Below are positions 1 to 8,065 of a DNA stretch of 64,000 bases, piece by piece (positions within the stretch are counted from its first letter, which is position 1; each line of letters begins with the position of its first letter). The stretch covers positions 1,364,001 through 1,428,000 of the forward strand of contig NZ_CP084004.1 of NCBI RefSeq assembly GCF_020181355.1. Reading direction: 5' to 3'. Position numbers and translations under genes: made by a program. Below the pieces are notes generated by a model, which worked only from the letters and a program-made list of their open reading frames with translations, did no database searches and was not told where the DNA came from. The DNA is from Collinsella aerofaciens. GTDB lineage: Bacteria; Actinomycetota; Coriobacteriia; Coriobacteriales; Coriobacteriaceae.

Positions 1-393
1 GATGCCGCGGCCAAGGCGGCGCAGGCGGCAAGCTGGAGTGCGCAGGCCGCCAATGCCGCTACGGCGCAGGCGACGAGTGGCACCGCGGTTGGCTCGACTC
101 CGGTGAAGGGCCCGTTCCAGTCGTTCCCGTATTGGGCCGTGTGCTGGCTGCTGTTCTTTTTGCTGATGTTCCTGTTTGGTGCCGGCCCCTTTGCCGCGCT
201 GATCTTCTTTACGATTCCCATCTATCACTGGGTGGCGCGTGCGCTCGATGGTGATTGGGTGCGCGGGGATATTCAGGTTGGTCCGGCGTCGGTGGCGATC
301 AAGGCTCAGGGGAAGGATGCTTCTGCGGAACCTGATGCTGACGTGGCTACCACGACCACCGCTGAGCCATGTGCCAAAGAGGGTGACGAATGA
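1..393 (+). CDS. C-terminal part of a small membrane protein (5' truncated)
   Basis: The reading frame is open from the first base of the window, so the N-terminus lies upstream. The visible 130 residues start with an Ala/Gln-rich hydrophilic stretch, followed by two closely spaced hydrophobic segments (about residues 43-82) and a hydrophilic acidic tail. The stop codon overlaps the ATG of the next gene (ATGA), which implies translational coupling with the DUF4097 protein. Small membrane proteins of the PspC or HAAS/DUF1700 type often precede DUF4097 genes, but no domain signature is visible here, so the function is unknown. Confidence 0.6.
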   Translation, partial: DAAAKAAQAASWSAQAANAATAQATSGTAVGSTPVKGPFQSFPYWAVCWLLFFLLMFLFGAGPFAALIFFTIPIYHWVARALDGDWVRGDIQVGPASVAIKAQGKDASAEPDADVATTTTAEPCAKEGDE

Positions 394-1289
394 TGAAGCT
401 TTCGCATGAATCCAAGGTACGCCTGGGTGTTGGCATCGGAGCGTTTGTGCTCATTGTTGGGCTTGTTTTTGGCGTTTCGCGGACATTGATTCATTTTGAT
501 GGCCCGTGGGATCTCGACGATGTTGTATCCGGCCTGTCTGGTATGGACGATGTGGTGGACGAGGGCGATCTTTTGGATGACGGTAACTATTCCGCTCGGC
601 CTCAGCAGCTTTCGTGTACGACCTTTGACGAAGACGCGTTCCAATCGCTCGACTTGGATGTGACGTCGGGGACGGTCGAGGTTAAACGTGTCTCTGACGG
701 ACCGGTACGTGTCATCGAAAGCGGGCACGTTGCAAAGGGGGCATCTGCTTCCGATGCCGCCACTCAGAATCTAGCCAAGATCGAGGGCTCTACACTCAAG
801 ATTAGCCAGTTCGACTGCGATGACGAGCGCGCCCATGACCGTAAGGTCACCATTGAACTGCCGCGTGAGCTTGCCGATAACATGGTGGGCATTACAGCGA
901 ATGTAGAATCGGGCGACCTGACGGTCGCGGGCATTGCGTGTCATGACCTCAACCTGACTTTGGACTCTGGAGACGTTGAGTTTACGGGCACCGTGACCGA
1001 TACCCTGAATGCCGAGGTCGGTTCGGGCGATGTGACGTTCGAGCTCTACCAGGCCCCCGCGAAGTCGATGGACGTGAGTGTGGGCTCGGGCGATGTGGAG
1101 ATGACGGTTCCGAACTCGACGGGCTTTAAGGCGAGCCTCACCTTGGGCAGCGGCGACTTCGAGAGCGATTTCCTTCCGCTTGGCTACGACGGCGAGACCA
1201 TTTTGAATCTTGAATTCGATAACGGCGATAAGTCTGCTACGTATCGTTTTGAGGTCGGTTCGGGCGACATGTCGTTTGATCCGGAGTGA
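390..1289 (+). CDS. DUF4097-family beta-strand-repeat envelope protein
   Basis: The 299-residue protein has one N-terminal transmembrane helix (about residues 11-30) and an extracytoplasmic region built of repeats carrying an SGD core (ESGDL, DSGDV, GSGDV twice, GSGDF, GSGDM), the hallmark of DUF4097 beta-helix-like proteins. Members are usually partners of envelope-stress or HAAS-type membrane regulators; their molecular role is not established. Its start codon overlaps the stop of the preceding membrane-protein gene, so the two are probably made together. A strong hairpin follows in the gap before elp3. Confidence 0.8.
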   Translation: MMKLSHESKVRLGVGIGAFVLIVGLVFGVSRTLIHFDGPWDLDDVVSGLSGMDDVVDEGDLLDDGNYSARPQQLSCTTFDEDAFQSLDLDVTSGTVEVKRVSDGPVRVIESGHVAKGASASDAATQNLAKIEGSTLKISQFDCDDERAHDRKVTIELPRELADNMVGITANVESGDLTVAGIACHDLNLTLDSGDVEFTGTVTDTLNAEVGSGDVTFELYQAPAKSMDVSVGSGDVEMTVPNSTGFKASLTLGSGDFESDFLPLGYDGETILNLEFDNGDKSATYRFEVGSGDMSFDPE

Positions 1290-1335
1290 CATGCGGTTTT
1301 CGGAGATCGGTACATATAGGCATGCTCTTTGATGG

Positions 1336-1375
1336 AGGCGCCGGAGCCGTGACGGGCTTCGGCGCCTTTGCCTTT
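1336..1375 (+). terminator. Rho-independent-type hairpin after the DUF4097 gene
   Basis: GGCGCCGGAGCC (1337-1348) pairs with GGGCTTCGGCGCC (1354-1366) over a short loop and is followed by a weak T-rich stretch (TTTGCCTTT). It separates the DUF4097 gene from elp3. A TACAAT hexamer directly after it could be a -10 element for elp3. Confidence 0.6.
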
Positions 1376-1386
1376 ACAATGGGGAC

Positions 1387-3294
1387 ATGGAACAGATTAT
1401 CTTGAACATACTCGAGGCTCTGCATCACGGCGAGACCGTGGACGACAAGGCGCTCGTCAAACTGATACATGCCGAGGCGCGCCGTGAGGGTGCCGACAAA
1501 CGCGATTTGGCCAAGCGCCGTCTGCTGCCGTTCTACCAGCGGGTTAAACGTGAGGAGCCGGCTCGGTGGGCTACGTGGAATGTCGATTCCGATCTGGAAC
1601 GCCAACTGCTGCAGGTGCTACGCATGAAGCCGCGCCGCACGGCTTCGGGCGTGGCGACCATTACCGTTATCACCAAGCCCTGGCCATGCTCGGGCGATTG
1701 CCTATTTTGTCCCAACGATCTGCGCATGCCCAAGAGCTATCTGCACGCTGAGCCGGCGTGTGCCCGTGCGGAGCAAAACTGCTTCGATCCGTATCTGCAG
1801 GTGAGCGCTCGTCTGACCGCGCTTTCGCAGATGGGGCATGCGACCGACAAGATAGAGCTCATCGTTCTTGGTGGTACCTGGAGCGACTATCCACAAGGGT
1901 ATCAGGCATGGTTTATGTCGGAGCTCTTCCGTGCACTCAATGATGATGCGGTGGCGGGCGTGGCGGCCAACCCCATGTTGGCGCGTCCGGGCATCAGCCG
2001 TGCCGAGGCGGGGCGTCTGCTCGATGACGCTCCCGCCGATGCCCTGCCGCCGGTGGTAGTAGAGCGCCGCGAGCGCTATCGGGCCGCCGGCATTGCGACA
2101 GACGAGGCTGAGCTTGCTGCCGGCGTTGCCGACGAGCAGGAGCGTGTGGATGCTGCCGTGGGTGGCTATAACCGCGCGGTGCGTCGTCTGTACGGCCCTG
2201 GTACGCCGTGGGGTGAAGTTGCCGAGTGGCAGATGGCAACGATGGAGGAGCTTGAGCACCAGCAGCGCATCAACGAGACGGCGAAGCATCGTGTGGTGGG
2301 GCTCGTTATCGAGACGCGCCCCGATGCCGTAACGCCGCAGACCCTCACGCTCATTCGCCGCCTGGGCTGCACCAAGATTCAGATGGGTATCCAGAGTCTC
2401 GACCAGCACCTGCTCGATATCAACGAGCGTCGCATTTCGGTGGCGCAGATCGAGCGGGCGTTTTCGCTTGCGCGCTTGTTTGGCTTTAAGATCCACGCGC
2501 ACTTTATGCTCAACTTGCTGGGCGCCACGCCCGAGGGGGACAAGCGCGACTACGAGCGCTTTATGACCGAGGGGGCCTTTATGCCCGACGAGGTCAAGGT
2601 CTACCCGTGCGCGCTCATCGAGGGCTCGCGTCTGGTGGGCCGCTATGAGCGCGGCGAGTGGCGCCCCTATACCGAGGAAGAGCTGCTCGATGTGCTGGCC
2701 GACGACATCGTGGTGACGCCGGCGTTCTGTCGCATCAGCCGTATGATTCGTGACTTTAGCTCCGACGACATTATGGTGGGCAACAAGAAGCCCAACCTGC
2801 GCCAGCTCGTTGAGAACCGCCTGGCTGCTCGGGGTGATGGTGCGACGGTGCGTGAGATTCGCTATCGCGAGATCAGCACGGCGGGTGCCGACCTGGACGA
2901 GTTGACCCTTGACGAGGAAGTGGCGTACGAGACGCCGGTGACGCGCGAGCGCTTTTTGCAGTGGGTGACGCTCGAAGGCAAGATCGCCGGCTTTTTGCGC
3001 CTGTCGTTGCCCGATCGTGCGTTTGTTACCGCGCACGCAGACGAGTTGCCGACGACGCCGGACGAGGCAATGATTCGCGAGGTGCACGTGTATGGCATGG
3101 CGGCACGTGTGGGCGATCAGGGCCAGGCGGCTCAGCATCATGGGCTGGGGCGGTCGCTGGTGGAGCGCGCCTGCGAGATTGCCCGGGATGCGGGCTATAC
3201 GCGCATCAACGTGATTAGCGCGATCGGTACGCGCGAGTACTATCGCCATTTGGGTTTTTATGACCACGGACTCTATCTGCAAAAGGAGCTCTAG
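1387..3294 (+). CDS. elp3: Elp3-type tRNA uridine(34) modification enzyme (radical SAM plus GNAT)
   Basis: The 635-residue protein has an N-terminal helical tRNA-binding region, a radical SAM core with a cysteine triad C101, C105, C108 in PCSGDCLFCPND, and a C-terminal GNAT acetyltransferase domain (about 540-635) with the acetyl-CoA loop QHHGLGRS. Elp3 uses acetyl-CoA and SAM to form the carboxymethyl group at C5 of wobble uridine in tRNA. In eukaryotes it works in the Elongator complex; bacterial and archaeal homologues act alone. The start is the ATG preceded by GGGGAC. The next gene begins immediately after the stop, so the two are probably cotranscribed. Confidence 0.92.
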   Translation: MEQIILNILEALHHGETVDDKALVKLIHAEARREGADKRDLAKRRLLPFYQRVKREEPARWATWNVDSDLERQLLQVLRMKPRRTASGVATITVITKPWPCSGDCLFCPNDLRMPKSYLHAEPACARAEQNCFDPYLQVSARLTALSQMGHATDKIELIVLGGTWSDYPQGYQAWFMSELFRALNDDAVAGVAANPMLARPGISRAEAGRLLDDAPADALPPVVVERRERYRAAGIATDEAELAAGVADEQERVDAAVGGYNRAVRRLYGPGTPWGEVAEWQMATMEELEHQQRINETAKHRVVGLVIETRPDAVTPQTLTLIRRLGCTKIQMGIQSLDQHLLDINERRISVAQIERAFSLARLFGFKIHAHFMLNLLGATPEGDKRDYERFMTEGAFMPDEVKVYPCALIEGSRLVGRYERGEWRPYTEEELLDVLADDIVVTPAFCRISRMIRDFSSDDIMVGNKKPNLRQLVENRLAARGDGATVREIRYREISTAGADLDELTLDEEVAYETPVTRERFLQWVTLEGKIAGFLRLSLPDRAFVTAHADELPTTPDEAMIREVHVYGMAARVGDQGQAAQHHGLGRSLVERACEIARDAGYTRINVISAIGTREYYRHLGFYDHGLYLQKEL

Positions 3295-4173
3295 ATGAAC
3301 AAGCCAAGTGTTTCTGCTGGTGTCGTTGCCGGCGTTGCTTTGGGAGCCGCGGCGCTTGGTGCGGCCGCCGTCGCTGTTCGTGCTGCCTGTCTGCAGGTTG
3401 CGCGAACCCGCAACGGGTTGGCGCGCGTAAAGCGCATGCACGACGAGGGCGGTGACGAGGTCCGTGTGCTCGTGCAGGGCGGTGTCTACCAAAGTGCGAG
3501 TTACGTTGGCGAGCGCTGGGCGGAGCCCGTCTTTGCGTACTATCGCGCGTTTGACGATGTGTTTGAAGCCGAGGACGCAATGCGTGATGCTTATGGTCAC
3601 GGGATCGACCGTATGCTTATGCTGGGCGGCGGTGGGTTTGCCTATCCCAAGTTCGCGCTGATGTCGCACGAGAGCTTGCGCATGGACGTCATTGAGTACG
3701 ATGCCGAGATTACGCGCCTGGCGCGCCGCTGGTTCTACCTAGACGAGCTGGAGCGCGCGGCGGGCGATCGCCTGCGGGTGATAACCGCTGAGGCTCGCTC
3801 GTATTTGGGTGTGACGAGCGTGGGCCATCGTCGCTACGACGTGGTCGTGAGCGATTGCTTTGGCGGTGCCGAGCCCGTGCGCGGGCTGGCGACCGTTGAG
3901 GCGCTGCGCCTGGTGCGGGGCAGCCTGAACCCCGGGGGTATCTACGTGGCCAATATCGTGAGCGCAAACGAGGGGAGCGATGTGACGTTCCTGCGCGACT
4001 GTGCCGCCACGGCGCTTGAGGTGTTCGACCATGCTTGGGTGGTCCCCTGTGGCGATGCAGAGTTCGGCGGCGAGGAGAATTATCTGCTCATCGCCAGCGA
4101 CGGCGACTACGCCTTTGCCGAAGCCGTGCCTTTTGACGCCGACTTCCTTGGCACCGTCCTTCACGACAAGTAA
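3295..4173 (+). CDS. Spermidine-synthase-like class I SAM-dependent methyltransferase, membrane-tethered
   Basis: The 292-residue protein begins with a hydrophobic Ala/Gly/Val-rich segment (about 8-33), probably a membrane anchor, followed by a Rossmann-fold domain with the glycine-rich motif MLGGGGFAYPK and the acidic loop DVIEYDAEI. This resembles the spermidine synthase/spermine synthase fold. Many such stand-alone proteins are annotated spermidine synthase without proof, so polyamine synthesis is unproven. The ATG directly follows the elp3 stop, and the ribosome site AAAAGGAG lies inside the end of elp3. Confidence 0.75.
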   Translation: MNKPSVSAGVVAGVALGAAALGAAAVAVRAACLQVARTRNGLARVKRMHDEGGDEVRVLVQGGVYQSASYVGERWAEPVFAYYRAFDDVFEAEDAMRDAYGHGIDRMLMLGGGGFAYPKFALMSHESLRMDVIEYDAEITRLARRWFYLDELERAAGDRLRVITAEARSYLGVTSVGHRRYDVVVSDCFGGAEPVRGLATVEALRLVRGSLNPGGIYVANIVSANEGSDVTFLRDCAATALEVFDHAWVVPCGDAEFGGEENYLLIASDGDYAFAEAVPFDADFLGTVLHDK

Positions 4174-4199
4174 GTCTCCCCGTCCCAAAAAGACTGGTC

Positions 4200-6644
4200 T
4201 TAGGCGTGGTCGCGCCAGCCGAGAACGCGCTGCTTCATACCCTCGATGTCGAGCACGCTTTCGGCAAAGCCCTTGCGCACGAGCTCTTCGGGAACAAACT
4301 CGTCGTAGCGGTCAAAGTAAGGCACCTCGCCGGGATAGACGAGCTCGATGGGATCGAAGTCTTTCTCGGCCTCGGCGGCGAGCACCTCAAAGAACGCCTC
4401 CTCGTCGGCCTTCATCTTAAACTGCATAAAGTACGGGCGTGACGGGTCGAGTCCGCGAAGGCCCAGCTCCGCGGCACACTTAATCTTGAGCATGCGCTCG
4501 AGTGCCAAAAAGGCGTAGCTGCCCAGCCAGGGGAAGAGCACCCAGGTGTCGCCACCCAGGTTAATGAGCGGCTTAGTTCCCGCGCCCGAAATCTCGGCTG
4601 TATGGCGAGCCTGCGCCAAGCGGGCCCGCGCGTTACCCATAAGGTACGGATATGCCGCGTGCTCGTTGAGCGCTTTACGCATGCGTTCGAGCACATGCGT
4701 GTTGATGTCGCCGGGGCAATCGCCAAAGTAGGCCGGCACACGACCTTTGACTTGCGTGGCAAAGACGGTATGGCGCTTCCAGTCCACTTCCTCGACAATC
4801 CAGCAGTGTCCGGCGATGGCGATGCGCTCGCCGGGCGGTGGCGGATTGACGATTGTGCCCAACTCGGCCGACTCGCTGCGGACGGTGAACTCCTCGTTTT
4901 CCTGGAACACGGCGTAGAACTTAAAGTTGTTAATGATGCGTTCGCCCGCGAGGCCCACAATGAGCCCACCGCCCTCGGCGACCTGGATATGGTCGATCTT
5001 GATGAGGTGGCGCAGCAACACGCGATAGTCATCGGCCGAGACGCGATGGAAATAACTGAGCGTGAGTACGCGCTGGGCAAGCTCTGCCGGCGTGAGTTCG
5101 CCGGTGCTGGCAAGCGTCGACATGGTCTGGTGATAGAGCAGACTGTAGGGGAGTCGATCGAGCTCAGGCGGCTCGACCCACTTTTCCTCGCGATAGAGCT
5201 GTACGAGCGCGATGCCCTGCAGGAGCTTCCACGGAATGGTCTCGGGCATCATCGTGCGCGGCTCGGGCTCTTCCTCGCGCATGACGAACCACATCTCGGG
5301 TGGAAGATCGCGGCGTCCCGTGCGGCCCATACGCTGCAAAAAGGAGCTGACGGTAAACGGCGCATCGATCTGAAACGCACGTTCCAGACGGCCGATATCG
5401 ATGCCGAGTTCCAGCGTGGAGGTGGTGACGGTTGTCTGCGCCTGCTCCTCATCGCGCATGAGTTCCTCGGCCGTCTCGCGCAGCGATGCCGAAAGATTGC
5501 CGTGGTGGATGAGAAAACGGTCGGGCTCGTGCCGGCTCTCGCAGTAGCTACGCAGCATGGAGCATACGGCCTCTGCCTCCTCGCGCGAGTTGGCAAAGAC
5601 CAGGCACTTGCGGCCGCGGGTGTGTTCGAAGATATAGCCCATGCCGGGGTCGGCGTTGTCTGGTGCTGTGTCGGTGGGGTTGAGAAGCGCCTGCTCGGTC
5701 GCTCGTGGGATGTCGACTTCGCCCTCGGGGGCCGAGGAAGTTTGGCGGTCCTTGGGAGCGGCCTTGCCCCGTGCCCGCTCACGACGTTGACGGCGCTCCT
5801 CTTGTGTGAGCTGTCCGCTGTGACGCATGTCTTGGGCGCCGGCGGGCAGTGTCGCGGATGCCGCCGCCTCGATGCGCTCGCACGCAAGCACTTCGGCCTC
5901 TTGAGGACCCGTGCTCTCGAATCCCCGCTGCTGTGCCTGGGGACCCGAGTTGTAGAAGTGCTCCATGGAGATGCGCCACACGTGGCGCGGTTCTTCAAAG
6001 CGGGGGATAACGCAGTCGCGCCCCGTTCCCTGTGAGAGAAAAGCGCCCGTGCGCTCGGGGTCGCCGATGGTGGCAGAAAGGCCGATGCGGCGGGGCTGCA
6101 CGCCCGCCATGCGCGAGAGGCGCTCAATAAGGCAGAGCGTCTGACCGCCGCGGTCGCCGCGCATGAGCGAGTGGACCTCATCGATGACCACGTAGCGCAG
6201 GTCGCAAAACATGCGCGGAATCGCCATGTGCTTATGGATCAGGAGCGCCTCGAGTGACTCGGGCGTAATCTGCAAGATGCCGCTCGGTTTTTTGATGAGC
6301 TTAGCCTTGTGCGACTGCGAGACATCGCCATGCCAGTGCCAGACAGGGATATCGGCTTCTTCGCACAGATCGTTGAGGCGGACGAATTGGTCATTGATGA
6401 GCGCCTTGAGGGGGCCAATGTAGAGGGCGCCCACGCTTGCGGGCGGGTTCTCCCAAAACTCGGTCAGGATGGGAAAGAAGGCTGCCTCGGTTTTGCCGGA
6501 AGCCGTGGATGCCGTCAGGAGCACATTATCTTGCGTGTTAAAGATGGCATCAGCTGCCGCAACCTGGATAGAGCGCAAGCTCTCCCAATCGTGGGAGTAG
6601 ATGAAGTCTTGGATAAACGGGGCGTAGCGGTCAAAGGCGTTCAC
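4200..6644 (-). CDS. sngC: Lhr/BrxHI-like DEAD/DEAH helicase, Shango SngC candidate
   Basis: This superfamily 2 helicase is about 814 residues long. Motif I is TASGKTEAA-like near residue 48, motif II DEVH is at about 155-158, LSAT near 190, and the motif VI-like RMGRTGRR lies in the second RecA lobe, followed by a long Lhr-type C-terminal region. A charged, low-complexity linker of about 90 residues separates the lobes. The start is taken at GTG 6644 because AGGAGG sits four bases upstream; the longer TTG start would overlap that site. It is the last gene of a TerB-domain / ATPase / helicase operon. In Shango such a helicase is SngC, and it is also related to BREX BrxHI. Confidence 0.85.
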   Translation of the reverse strand: MNAFDRYAPFIQDFIYSHDWESLRSIQVAAADAIFNTQDNVLLTASTASGKTEAAFFPILTEFWENPPASVGALYIGPLKALINDQFVRLNDLCEEADIPVWHWHGDVSQSHKAKLIKKPSGILQITPESLEALLIHKHMAIPRMFCDLRYVVIDEVHSLMRGDRGGQTLCLIERLSRMAGVQPRRIGLSATIGDPERTGAFLSQGTGRDCVIPRFEEPRHVWRISMEHFYNSGPQAQQRGFESTGPQEAEVLACERIEAAASATLPAGAQDMRHSGQLTQEERRQRRERARGKAAPKDRQTSSAPEGEVDIPRATEQALLNPTDTAPDNADPGMGYIFEHTRGRKCLVFANSREEAEAVCSMLRSYCESRHEPDRFLIHHGNLSASLRETAEELMRDEEQAQTTVTTSTLELGIDIGRLERAFQIDAPFTVSSFLQRMGRTGRRDLPPEMWFVMREEEPEPRTMMPETIPWKLLQGIALVQLYREEKWVEPPELDRLPYSLLYHQTMSTLASTGELTPAELAQRVLTLSYFHRVSADDYRVLLRHLIKIDHIQVAEGGGLIVGLAGERIINNFKFYAVFQENEEFTVRSESAELGTIVNPPPPGERIAIAGHCWIVEEVDWKRHTVFATQVKGRVPAYFGDCPGDINTHVLERMRKALNEHAAYPYLMGNARARLAQARHTAEISGAGTKPLINLGGDTWVLFPWLGSYAFLALERMLKIKCAAELGLRGLDPSRPYFMQFKMKADEEAFFEVLAAEAEKDFDPIELVYPGEVPYFDRYDEFVPEELVRKGFAESVLDIEGMKQRVLGWRDHA

Positions 6645-6727
6645 GGGGCCTCCTCTCAAATACGAACCTCTTAACGCGGTGAGCAGTGGCTTGCCGCATC
6701 ACTGCCTCGACGTTTGCCCAGATAAAG

Positions 6728-6760
6728 CCTGCCAAAATAAACCTGTCCCTTTTTGGCGGG
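6728..6760 (-). repeat. Hairpin between sngB and sngC
   Basis: CCTGCCAAAA (6728-6737) pairs with TTTTGGCGGG (6751-6760) around a loop containing the complement of GGGACAGG. It begins directly after the sngB stop codon and lies in the only gap (116 bp) of the operon. It has no proper T-run on the minus strand, so it may be a partial attenuator, an mRNA-stabilising stem or a REP-like insertion. Confidence 0.5.
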
Positions 6761-8065
6761 TTAGATGGTGAATTCGGCGAAATTGCGGTCGCCGCTTGCG
6801 GTGCCGGTGTCGCCTGTTGCTGTTGCCGGCGCCAGCGCGTCGCCGCCGACGCTTTGCAGTAGCTCGGCCACGTTGGCGTCGGGGTTTTGGCATAGGATGT
6901 CGAGCAGCTCGATAAAGTCACGAATGACCTCACGCGGCGTCAAGTGCGTATCGGCTCCCACGCGGCCAAACTCAATCCTGAGAAAGTCCACCAAGTCGTT
7001 CTCGGTAAGCGTGGGCGTCCAGCCAAAGTAGCCGGCATGGATCTGCATGAGTTTTTCGATGAGCACCAGCAGCTCCTCATAGGTGAGTGGCTGCAGACGA
7101 ATGATGGGCGCGAGCATGTCCTTAAGGTCCTCGCGCGCAAAACGGCCCTGAGCGAGTCGGCTGCGCAGGGCCTCGTAGGAGAACACGCCGCGGCGACGGT
7201 CCTCGATGGAGGTTGGCGTGCCACCCATGATCATGCCCAGGTACTGCGCCTTGCCCTGGAGCGTGTCGTTGTACATGGTCAGGATCTTCTCGTAGTTGTA
7301 CTGGCGCGTAATGGCGTTGGGAATCTTATACAGATTCACGAGCTCGTCGATGAGCACCAGCATGCCCTTGTAGCCACTGCAAACCAAAAAACGCGCGATG
7401 AGTTTGACGTAGTCGTACCAGTCATCGTCGCTGATGATGGTTGAGGACCCCAGTTCGGCGCGAGCCTCGCTCTTGGTGCGGTACTCGCCGCGAATCCATT
7501 TGGTCACGCGGCTCATGGCTTCTTCGTCGCCCTCGGATACGGCCGTGCGATAGCGGCGGAGCATGCGGGTGAAGTCGAAGCCGTGGACCATTTCCTCGAG
7601 CGGGGCCAGTTGGGCATTGACAACCGACTCGTCGACGTCGGCGTACGAGGCGACCCAGCGATCAAGAATAAGGTTGAGCGCACCGCCCTCGGGGCGCGTC
7701 TTGGTCGATATATTGCGTATGAGCTCGCGGTAGGTGGCAAGGCCCTGCCCCTGCCCGCCCTGCAGACGGCGCTCGGGGGATAAGTCTGCATCGGCGACGA
7801 CGAATCCCTCACCCATGGCGTGCGTGCGGATGGTCTGGAGCAAAAAGCTCTTGCCGGCGCCGTAACGACCGACCAGAAAGCGGAAGCTCGCACCACCGTC
7901 GGCGATGAGACTCAGATCGGTGAGCAGGGCGCGGATCTCGACCTCGCGCCCTACGGTAATGTAGGGAAGGCCGATGCGCGGGACCACGCCGCCCTTGAGC
8001 GAGTTGAGAATGACGGCAGCGACGCGCTTGGGCACGCGGGGTGCTGCGGATGCGGTATCACTCAT
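6761..8065 (-). CDS. sngB: BrxD/DUF2791-type P-loop ATPase, Shango SngB candidate
   Basis: The 434-residue AAA-like ATPase has Walker A GRYGAGKS at residues 66-73 and Walker B MLVLIDE at 235-241. The layout (an N-terminal IGLPYITVGRE segment, then the P-loop, then an all-helical C-terminus with a RLAQGRF region) matches the DUF2791 / BREX ATP-binding family. Its ATG overlaps the end of the upstream TerB gene by 8 bp, showing tight coupling. Together with a TerB-domain protein and a helicase this matches the Shango defence locus, where the ATPase SngB is required for protection. No signal peptide or membrane helix is seen, so it should act in the cytoplasm. Confidence 0.87.
   Translation of the reverse strand: MSDTASAAPRVPKRVAAVILNSLKGGVVPRIGLPYITVGREVEIRALLTDLSLIADGGASFRFLVGRYGAGKSFLLQTIRTHAMGEGFVVADADLSPERRLQGGQGQGLATYRELIRNISTKTRPEGGALNLILDRWVASYADVDESVVNAQLAPLEEMVHGFDFTRMLRRYRTAVSEGDEEAMSRVTKWIRGEYRTKSEARAELGSSTIISDDDWYDYVKLIARFLVCSGYKGMLVLIDELVNLYKIPNAITRQYNYEKILTMYNDTLQGKAQYLGMIMGGTPTSIEDRRRGVFSYEALRSRLAQGRFAREDLKDMLAPIIRLQPLTYEELLVLIEKLMQIHAGYFGWTPTLTENDLVDFLRIEFGRVGADTHLTPREVIRDFIELLDILCQNPDANVAELLQSVGGDALAPATATGDTGTASGDRNFAEFTI

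Noticed and set aside
1702-3669. 655-codon open frame on the minus strand
   Set aside because: It lies antisense to elp3 and the following gene, has no ribosome site and no recognisable domain; it results from the GC-rich third positions of elp3.
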